Below, piece after piece: positions 6,355 through 12,024 of a DNA stretch of 12,024 nucleotides. Position numbers and translations under genes: made by a program. The stretch comes from a bacterium (GTDB taxonomy: Bacteria; Zhuqueibacterota; Zhuqueibacteria; Residuimicrobiales; Krinioviventaceae), in assembly GCA_024278645.1 (NCBI GenBank), contig JAJRST010000280.1, positions 1 through 12,024 on the forward strand. The letters are read 5' to 3'. Within the stretch, counting starts at the first letter, position 1, and each line of letters opens with the position of its first letter. Below the pieces are notes generated by a model, which saw only the letters and a list, made by a program, of their open reading frames with translations, was not told the DNA's origin and searched no databases.

Positions 6355-6383
6355 TTGACTTTCAGTTGAACATCCCTTATTTT
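6355..6383 (+). promoter_or_regulatory. Candidate sigma70-like promoter for the zinc-ribbon/ybbR/tsaD group
   Basis: TTGACT (6355-6360), a 17-nt spacer and TATTTT (6378-6383) lie in the 110-bp A-T-rich gap after the DUF3307 gene. Transcription would start near 6390, leaving a leader of about 55 nt before the ATG at 6446. It fits the start of a new transcription unit, though no terminator for the upstream operon is visible. Confidence 0.45.
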
Positions 6384-6445
6384 TAATATTAACAATGACG
6401 AAGATAATTTATTTGACCTGACACGAGAAAAGTTAGGAAAGACAC

Positions 6446-6637
6446 ATGGAAAAATCATATCCGGAATGCTTAAAGTGTAAAATTGGCGTGCTTATTCCAC
6501 TTTCAGATTATGGCCGCGAGGGGTCTTCCATTCTCTACAAGGCATGGGTATGTACGAATCCCGAATGCGGGTACAATTTGCGAATCGACAATGGAGAGAT
6601 AAGCCGAGGCGACGTCATTCGAAAAACAACAAAGTAG
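6446..6637 (+). CDS. Small zinc-ribbon protein of unknown function
   Basis: This 63-residue protein has two cysteine pairs, Cys8-x2-Cys11 and Cys36-x4-Cys41, separated by 24 residues. That is a likely single zinc ribbon resembling those at topoisomerase C-termini (YxCTNPxCGYN). No other domain is present. A good AGGA (6435-6438) lies 7 nt before the ATG, and the reading frame is clean. It sits alone between a candidate promoter and the ybbR-like gene 93 nt downstream. It could bind nucleic acid or a partner protein, but this is inference. A small hairpin, TGGCG-TAA-CGCCA at 6660-6672, lies after it without a T-run. Confidence 0.75.
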   Translation: MEKSYPECLKCKIGVLIPLSDYGREGSSILYKAWVCTNPECGYNLRIDNGEISRGDVIRKTTK

Positions 6638-6730
6638 GACGCACCGGACGCCGGGGGTATGGCGTAACGCCAATGTTGTCCAATCGAAAAATTCGCTTGT
6701 CTTTATATTCAAAGAAAAAGTTGAAGATGT

Positions 6731-7696
6731 ATGGCCCCAAATCGCAAATTATGGGAAAAAGGAAGATTCTTTTGGGATCGACATAAAGTCAAAATCGCCG
6801 CTACACTGTTTGCGGTTTTTATCTGGTTTTTAGTCGTTATGGGGGACAATTATGAATACCGCACCACCATACCCATTGAGATTACGCAGCCAAATCCCGA
6901 TTACATTATTACTTCGCCGATACCGGAAAAGGCGGCGGTGCAACTTCAAGGATCCGGCAAGTACCTTTTCAGCTTTATACTCTTTCGCGAGGGCCGGCTG
7001 CGAATAAATATTGACAAAGACCCGGGCGTTTATATCATTCGACCTTCCGACAATGATATTTCCCTGACAGGCAATTCGAAAAAGCTCTACTCTCGCCGTC
7101 TGCTGTGGCCGGACACTATTGTGGTCAAAATCGAAAAACTCATCACCCGAAAAATACCCGTCAAAAACAACATCGCCCTAAAGCCGCAGCCTGGCTATAC
7201 GATCGTTGGCGACGTCGTCTACGAACCTGACTCGGTGCGCGTTCGAGGGCCGGAAAGCGCGGTGCGTGCGCTTGATTCGCTTTACACACAATCACTGCAA
7301 ATCAGCGATCTCCGATTTCCATTCAGCAAAAAGTTTAAAATCATCCAACCGCCGAATGAGCAGATCACAATTCTCGATCCGGAAATTACAGTAGAAGCTG
7401 ATATACAAAAACTATTGGAAAAGACAATCACCAATGTGCCGGTCATTGTCCGTTACCTGCCGCACCAAATCGACGCCATTGTCATACCGGCGCAGTTGTC
7501 GCTAAAAGTGCAGGGCGGCGTCAACGTCGTGTTTCGCCTCACAGCCAAGGACATAAACGCCTATATCGAATACCGGGAGAACCTGGACATTCGCGGCGGC
7601 GATTTTCCCGTGGAGATAGAACCCATTCCCGGCGTTCGCTTTAGAGACATCAAGCCGGATCGATTCAAGGTGCGGCTCATTCGTCGACAAGACTGA
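6731..7696 (+). CDS. YbbR/CdaR-like membrane-anchored protein
   Basis: The 321-residue protein has a short charged N-terminus, one transmembrane helix (about 22-38) and an extracytoplasmic beta-rich region. That region contains about three YbbR-type repeats (roughly 44-135, 138-225 and 231-318). The middle one carries the typical pattern RKIPVKNNIALKPQPGYTIVG (140-160) then PDSVRVRGPESAV (166-178). In Firmicutes the YbbR protein CdaR regulates the di-adenylate cyclase CdaA from an adjacent gene. No cyclase gene is adjacent here, so the role is open. The ATG at 6731 is the only available start because a stop (TGA at 6722-6724) lies just upstream in frame. The ribosome binding site is weak. tsaD follows after 9 nt. 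Confidence 0.8.
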   Translation: MAPNRKLWEKGRFFWDRHKVKIAATLFAVFIWFLVVMGDNYEYRTTIPIEITQPNPDYIITSPIPEKAAVQLQGSGKYLFSFILFREGRLRINIDKDPGVYIIRPSDNDISLTGNSKKLYSRRLLWPDTIVVKIEKLITRKIPVKNNIALKPQPGYTIVGDVVYEPDSVRVRGPESAVRALDSLYTQSLQISDLRFPFSKKFKIIQPPNEQITILDPEITVEADIQKLLEKTITNVPVIVRYLPHQIDAIVIPAQLSLKVQGGVNVVFRLTAKDINAYIEYRENLDIRGGDFPVEIEPIPGVRFRDIKPDRFKVRLIRRQD

Positions 7697-7705
7697 GAAA
7701 GAACA

Positions 7706-8710
7706 ATGCTTATTTTAGGTATAGAAACTTCATGCGATGAAACAAGCGCCGCCGTGGTCGATGATCAGACGGTGCTGTCGAACATTATCGCCACGCAGAG
7801 CATTCACGCGGAATACGGCGGCGTCGTTCCGGAATTCGCCTCGCGCGCCCATATCCGGCAGCTCGTGCCCATCATCGACATGGCGCTGCAGGAAGCAAAA
7901 TGCAACCTGAAAGATATGGACGGCATTGCCGTCACATTCGGCCCGGGACTGGCCGGTTCGCTGCTCGTCGGTCTTTGCATGGCCAAGGGGCTGGCCATGA
8001 GCCTGGACAAGCCCTTTATCGGCGTCAATCACATCGAAGGCCACATCCTCGCCGCAGCGGCGGAGGACCCGAACCTGGACTATCCGTTTATCGCGCTTGT
8101 CGCCTCCGGCGGGCACTCGATCCTCGTCCATTCGCAAAAGCCCCTGTCGTTTCAAATTATCGGCCAAACAATCGACGACGCGGCCGGCGAGGCTTTTGAC
8201 AAAGTCGCCAAAGTGCTTGGCCTCGGCTACCCCGGCGGGCCGCTCATAGAAAAGGCGGCGCGCGACGGCGACGACAAGGCCATCGCCTTTCCCAGGGCGT
8301 TGATGGACAAGGACAATCTTAACTTTAGTTTCAGCGGCCTCAAGACATCGGTGCTCTATTACGTGCAGGCGCAAAAGCGAAAGAACAATGCCATCTCGGT
8401 TGCGGACGTGGCCGCCAGCTTTCAACGCGCCGTGGTCGAGGTGTTGGTTGAAAAGACGTTCCGAGCCCTGGGAAAATATAATTGCAAAAACCTGGTGCTG
8501 GCCGGAGGCGTCATTCGCAATTCCGTATTGCGCCGGGCTTTTGAAAACAGATGCCTCGCCGAAAACATCGTCCTGCGCATACCGGCGCCGATCCTTTGCA
8601 CCGACAATGCCGGCATGATCGCCCGCGCCGGCCATGTACGCCTCGGTCGCGGCGAGCATTCCGAATTCGACCTTGACGTTATTCCCAACCTGTCCCTGAG
8701 CGATTTATGA
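7706..8710 (+). CDS. tsaD: tRNA N6-adenosine threonylcarbamoyltransferase
   Basis: TsaD moves the threonylcarbamoyl group from TC-AMP to A37 of ANN-decoding tRNAs, working with TsaB and TsaE in bacteria. The 334-residue length is usual. Visible motifs of the ASKHA fold are GIETSCDETSAAVV (5-18), the metal-binding VNHIEGH with His109 and His113 (107-113), VASGGHS (132-138), DDAAGEAFDKVAK (157-169), LGYPGGP (173-179), FSFSGLKTSV (207-216), AGGVIRNSVLR (266-276) and CTDNAGMIA with metal ligand Asp300 (298-306). The AGGV segment reads IRN where AAN is more common. It is probably co-transcribed with ybbR and overlaps the next gene by 4 nt. Confidence 0.97.
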   Translation: MLILGIETSCDETSAAVVDDQTVLSNIIATQSIHAEYGGVVPEFASRAHIRQLVPIIDMALQEAKCNLKDMDGIAVTFGPGLAGSLLVGLCMAKGLAMSLDKPFIGVNHIEGHILAAAAEDPNLDYPFIALVASGGHSILVHSQKPLSFQIIGQTIDDAAGEAFDKVAKVLGLGYPGGPLIEKAARDGDDKAIAFPRALMDKDNLNFSFSGLKTSVLYYVQAQKRKNNAISVADVAASFQRAVVEVLVEKTFRALGKYNCKNLVLAGGVIRNSVLRRAFENRCLAENIVLRIPAPILCTDNAGMIARAGHVRLGRGEHSEFDLDVIPNLSLSDL

Positions 8711-10875
8711 TATCAACATTAAAGAATCTTCACCTTGATCTTTCCATAACGTTTCCTCTCTTTCTCGCGGTTGTTCTGGCCATCGTTCTCTTCACGGTCT
8801 TTATTTACCGGCGAACCAATCCCATCATTCCGAATTTTCTTAAAACCACGCTCGTGGCGCTGCGCATCGGCGCTTTATTGCTGACCTTGCTCGTACTCTT
8901 GGAATCGACGCTGCGGATTTTCCATGAAAAGAAAAACCCGCCGCTGATCGCCGTGGCCGTCGACAATTCCGCCAGCATGACCATAAAAGACAAGGCCGGC
9001 CCCCGCGCCGAAACGGTTCACGAAATTCTGAAAAATGATCTTTTCAAGGAACTGGAAAAAGATTTCAAGCTGAAATTCTACACCTTTGCCAACATCGTTC
9101 AAGAGTTCGATGCCACGAAAAACGATTCGATCGAATTTATCGGCGATGCCACGGACATCCAAAACGCGTTAGAGGTCATCAAGGAAAAAAACATCTCGGA
9201 CAATCTTAACGGCGTGGTGCTCATTTCCGACGGCGCCTACAACGCCGGCGGCAACCCGGTTCGCGCCGCCGAAGAACTCGGCATACCGGTGTACACGGTG
9301 GCCGTCGGCTCGGCGGAGCCGATGACCGACCTGGCGATTACCGACGTAGAATCCAACCCCTTTGCTTACGCCGGGCAGTCCACGCCCATTCGAGTAACCG
9401 TGCACAATTCCGGCTTTTCCTCATTGACGCTGCCCCTGCAACTTTTCGCCGATGGCGCCATTGCAACAACGGAGACCCTGCACATTCCGCCATCGCCGGC
9501 GGACAAGACGATTACACTGCACTACACGCCCCAAAAAGTGGGGCGACAAAAACTAACGCTGTTCCTGCCAACGCAGGACGGGGAGCAAACGGCGGCGAAC
9601 AACCAGCGCACGCTGTATATCGATGTGTTCAAATCAAAGCTGAATATTTTGCTGATCGCCGGCAGCATTTCGCCGGACATCTCCTTCATCAGGAGGCTGT
9701 TGACGACGGATCGTTACAAAGTTGACGCGCTCATTCAAAAACGCCCCGGCCGGTTTTACGAGAAACGTTCGCCCGACGAGCTTTCGGATGCGGATATGTT
9801 CATTCTGTACGATTTTCCAACGGCCGGCTCCAGCCGCGATTTTATGGACGCCCTGTTGCAGACGCTTGCGACTAAAAAGCAGCCGATTCTTCTCATTCCC
9901 GGTAAAAACGCCTCCATGCCGGAATTGAAAAGATTATCCGATTACATCCCGGTGCAATCGGCGCAACGACCGCGGCGCGAACGGCTTGTGTACCCGCAGC
10001 TCTCCCCGCTCGGCGAGACGCATCCGATCATGCAAGTCTCCGCGGATCAGACCCACTCCCGTCTGGTATGGAGTGAGCTGCCGCCGGTTTTCAACTCCTT
10101 TTCCGTGCAACAGCTCGCCGCGAACGCCAAAGTTTTGGCTTATGCCCGCGTCGAAGGCCAGGGCGGAGGCAAGCTGTCGCCTCTCCTTGTCATACGCAGC
10201 AACGGCGCGCAAAAGTCGGCCGCCCTGTTCGCGCATGAATTATGGCGATGGGATTTAATGATGTGGGGCATCGATCGCTCCGATGACGTCTGGCGCAATT
10301 TGCTCGTCAATTTAGCGCGATGGCTGGAAACCAACAGATCGGAAAACCTGGTGCGCGTTGAAATGGACCGCGCCAACTATAACTATGGCGACCCCATCCA
10401 AATGCGCATCGAAGTGTATGACGAAAACCTGAACCCGGTGAGCAACGCGGAAGTCAAAATCTCCTTAAAGCGGGGCGGCATCCGCGAATATTCCGCCCAA
10501 GCCAAAGGGGAGGGCAAGTATTCCTTCGTGCTGCAACCGCCGCATCCCGGCGACTTTGAAGCGGTCGTCGCCGCCTGGCAGGGGGACAGAAAAATCGGCG
10601 AAGAGACGGTCATTTTTTCCGTGGGCGAATACAGCGCCGAGCTGTCCGATCTGCAGGCGCAGCCGATGGTGCTGCGGGGGCTGGCGCAGGCCACGGGCGG
10701 CTATTTTACGACGCCGGACTCCCTGGGGAAGCTCGTCGACCATATCACCGGCGTAGCCACGGTGACGCCGGTCACGCGCGAAAATGAATTGTGGAACAAC
10801 AAAATCATCCTGCTGCTGATTTTGCTGTTGTTGACCGCCGAATGGTTCATTCGAAAACGCCGGGGAATGATTTAA
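8707..10875 (+). CDS. Membrane VWA-domain protein with glutamine-amidotransferase-like domain
   Basis: The 722-residue protein begins with two transmembrane helices (about 13-33 and 47-67). A von Willebrand A domain follows (about 78-202) with a complete MIDAS metal site: DNSAS (Asp86, Ser88, Ser90), Thr149 and Asp175 (ISDGAYN). Next come an Ig-like beta region (about 205-308), an alpha/beta region resembling class I glutamine amidotransferases but without a visible nucleophile Cys (about 311-545), another beta domain (about 548-640) and a final transmembrane helix (about 698-714) with a basic tail. Architectures like this occur as uncharacterised envelope proteins in FCB-type and other bacteria. 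The ATG overlaps the tsaD stop as ATGA, so translation is probably coupled. Role unknown; metal-dependent protein binding at the envelope is inferred. Confidence 0.85.
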   Translation: MISTLKNLHLDLSITFPLFLAVVLAIVLFTVFIYRRTNPIIPNFLKTTLVALRIGALLLTLLVLLESTLRIFHEKKNPPLIAVAVDNSASMTIKDKAGPRAETVHEILKNDLFKELEKDFKLKFYTFANIVQEFDATKNDSIEFIGDATDIQNALEVIKEKNISDNLNGVVLISDGAYNAGGNPVRAAEELGIPVYTVAVGSAEPMTDLAITDVESNPFAYAGQSTPIRVTVHNSGFSSLTLPLQLFADGAIATTETLHIPPSPADKTITLHYTPQKVGRQKLTLFLPTQDGEQTAANNQRTLYIDVFKSKLNILLIAGSISPDISFIRRLLTTDRYKVDALIQKRPGRFYEKRSPDELSDADMFILYDFPTAGSSRDFMDALLQTLATKKQPILLIPGKNASMPELKRLSDYIPVQSAQRPRRERLVYPQLSPLGETHPIMQVSADQTHSRLVWSELPPVFNSFSVQQLAANAKVLAYARVEGQGGGKLSPLLVIRSNGAQKSAALFAHELWRWDLMMWGIDRSDDVWRNLLVNLARWLETNRSENLVRVEMDRANYNYGDPIQMRIEVYDENLNPVSNAEVKISLKRGGIREYSAQAKGEGKYSFVLQPPHPGDFEAVVAAWQGDRKIGEETVIFSVGEYSAELSDLQAQPMVLRGLAQATGGYFTTPDSLGKLVDHITGVATVTPVTRENELWNNKIILLLILLLLTAEWFIRKRRGMI

Positions 10876-10908
10876 CTTTGCGGGGCTTTGAGCCTCCAAG
10901 ACACAAAG
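10876..10908 (+). other. Stem-loop just after the VWA gene
   Basis: GGGGCT (10882-10887) pairs with AGCCTC (10891-10896) around TTG, with one G-T pair. Outer CTTTG (10876-10880) can pair with CAAAG (10904-10908). It starts immediately after the stop codon. No T-run follows on either strand, so it is not a standard intrinsic terminator, but it could protect or end the transcript. Confidence 0.35.
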
Positions 10909-11013
10909 ACTCGAAAGATTGAAAACAATAAAATAAAACAAAGCTATAATTCTATTTATCCCACAGAAACAAGCTTGAACTCTCGGCGATCATTTTTATT
11001 CTTTGAGACTTGG
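10896..11013. repeat. Inverted pair of related 14-nt sequences in the convergent gap
   Basis: CCAAGACACAAAGA (10896-10909) and TCTTTGAGACTTGG (11000-11013) are inverted copies matching at 12 of 14 positions, about 90 nt apart. The second runs into a perfect hairpin, CGCCT-TCG-AGGCG (11014-11026). Related wording is common in dispersed intergenic repeats of several bacteria as I recall them, so these may be two copies of such an element. The rest of the 170-bp gap (10876-11045) is A-T-rich with no gene. Confidence 0.4.
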
Positions 11014-11045
11014 CGCCTTCGAGGCGATAATCCAGGCTAATAAAA

Positions 11046-12024
11046 TTACAATGTCTGGCGGCTTTCTTCAAACCTGATCCCCAGCTCCTTTAACTCTTGC
11101 AGCACCGGCTGGTAAATCTCAGAGTCCACCGGGATGCGCACGCCTCGAAAATCAATTTCACCCTGCACAATCAATCTGGCGGCGATGGCCGTGGGCAGAC
11201 TCACGGTGCGCGCCATGGCCGAGTCGCCGCCCGGTTGGCCGTAATCAAGCAGCAGCGAACAGATGCGCTCCCTTTTCTCCCCGAATTGCGCAACAAAGTC
11301 GTGCTGCAACACCACCATGTCGCGCTCCCCCGGTCTGTAGGACATCTTTTGCAGCATCAGATCGGTGAGGATGTCAATCGGCGTCGGGCGCACGTTGGCG
11401 ATCTTTTCATCGGAGAACAGCCCCAGCCATTGCAGGCGATCGAGAATCGGCGAATCCGCGGGCAGGTGCAAATAATCGGCGACGTCGTTGCGATTGGCCT
11501 TTTCTTTTTTGCCAATAAGCTTTGCCATCATTTCCGAACAAGTCATCCCCATCAATGAAGCATCTTCCTCATCGCCGAGAAAGCCGAGTTCGATGATTTT
11601 GTCAATGGTCTCGCTCCACCCGGGATAACGAAAAGTGCCGCGAAAAAAGGTGTCCGTCCCCGGCATATCATACCATTTTTCATACACCAGGGAATGACGA
11701 TTCGGGTAGACCTCCAGATCGCCGAGGCGTCCGACTTTTTTTAGCCAATGATGTTGAAACAACTTTTCGCCGGGCACGTCGACGAGTCGTCCCTCCTTGC
11801 GATAGGAGGCCGAATTGCGTCCGGCCAAAAGCACGCCGCGAGGGCTCCAGGAAAATTTATAGCCGAACGGGTTGTCGTTCGCCTCCGGAGCCGGCAGACC
11901 GCCGCAGCAGGATTCGAAGGAAGTGATGCGCCCGCCGCGCCGAACGACGTCATCCTTGATCTGCATGGCCGACATGTGGTCGATGCCCGGATCGAGGCCG
12001 ATCTCGTTGAGCAGCAGCACATCC
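11046..12024 (-). CDS. Saccharopine dehydrogenase family protein, C-terminal part
   Basis: The minus-strand frame is open from the right edge to TAA at 11048-11046, giving 325 residues of the C-terminal part. Family signatures are NEIGLDPGIDHMSAMQIKD near the visible start, then CCGGLPAPEANDNPFGYKF and SWSPRGVLL, then EVYPNRHSLVYEKWY and FRGTFRYPGW. These match the catalytic/substrate domain of saccharopine dehydrogenases such as yeast Lys9 and the lysine-catabolic bifunctional enzyme. Such enzymes interconvert saccharopine with aminoadipate semialdehyde plus glutamate. The N-terminal NAD(P)-binding Rossmann part, roughly 100-130 residues, lies beyond the window. Whether it serves lysine breakdown, synthesis or another imino acid cannot be decided here. 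It converges on the VWA gene. The GTG at 12020-12018 is internal, not a start. Confidence 0.88.
   Translation of the reverse strand, partial: DVLLLNEIGLDPGIDHMSAMQIKDDVVRRGGRITSFESCCGGLPAPEANDNPFGYKFSWSPRGVLLAGRNSASYRKEGRLVDVPGEKLFQHHWLKKVGRLGDLEVYPNRHSLVYEKWYDMPGTDTFFRGTFRYPGWSETIDKIIELGFLGDEEDASLMGMTCSEMMAKLIGKKEKANRNDVADYLHLPADSPILDRLQWLGLFSDEKIANVRPTPIDILTDLMLQKMSYRPGERDMVVLQHDFVAQFGEKRERICSLLLDYGQPGGDSAMARTVSLPTAIAARLIVQGEIDFRGVRIPVDSEIYQPVLQELKELGIRFEESRQTL

Noticed and set aside
6544..6786. 80-codon basic plus-strand frame bridging the zinc-ribbon and ybbR genes
   Set aside because: It overlaps both well-supported genes in another frame, has no ribosome binding site and its composition looks like a frame shadow.
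7730..8659. 309-codon minus-strand open frame opposite tsaD
   Set aside because: tsaD is unmistakable on the plus strand. The antisense frame has no recognisable domain and mirrors codon bias.
12018..12020. GTG as the start of the saccharopine dehydrogenase gene
   Set aside because: The frame stays open to the window edge, and the family needs an N-terminal nucleotide-binding domain upstream.
1..12024. CRISPR arrays, insertion sequences, integrases, toxin-antitoxin or defence genes
   Set aside because: No direct-repeat array, transposase, recombinase or known defence domain is visible. All sizeable frames are housekeeping or envelope proteins.

Overview
The window looks like a chromosomal core-gene region of a Gram-negative bacterium, and nothing in it suggests mobile DNA. 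An LpxH-like start at the left edge implies lipid A. The ispE/tRNA/prs/bL25/pth/S6-ssb-S18-L9 order, the YbbR-TsaD pair and the DUF3307 and VWA membrane proteins fit an FCB-type lineage, for example Calditrichota, KSB1 or relatives. That placement is inference from gene content and protein style, not a search. Base composition is close to balanced and fairly even across genes.

Left part (1-3519): a truncated minus-strand lpxH-like gene diverges from a plus-strand series made of ispE, a tRNA-Gln(UUG) 2 nt after the ispE stop, prs, a CTC-type bL25 gene and pth. Between the tRNA and prs lies a strong stem-loop with a T-run. It looks like an intrinsic terminator or attenuator and rules out the upstream prs start codon.

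Middle (3520-6335): a 154-bp gap with hairpins and a TATAAT box leads into rpsF (TTG start, long acidic tail), ssb, rpsR and rplI, followed by a DUF3307 membrane protein. These genes make ribosomal subunit proteins and the single-stranded DNA-binding protein. The ssb ribosome binding site directly abuts a hairpin.

Right part (6336-10875): a good sigma70-like promoter precedes a 63-aa zinc-ribbon protein, a YbbR/CdaR-like membrane-anchored protein, tsaD (tRNA t6A synthesis) and a 722-aa membrane VWA protein that overlaps tsaD by 4 nt. The VWA gene faces a minus-strand saccharopine dehydrogenase-like gene that runs off the right edge. The 170-bp convergent gap holds hairpins and a pair of inverted related sequences.

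Most of the window is ordinary housekeeping, and I do not see a clear new defence or mobile system. The points most worth a second look are the tRNA-prs terminator/attenuator, the atypical SSB tail, the S6 acidic extension with possible leader control, the YbbR gene without a neighbouring cyclase, and the uncharacterised zinc-ribbon, DUF3307 and VWA proteins.
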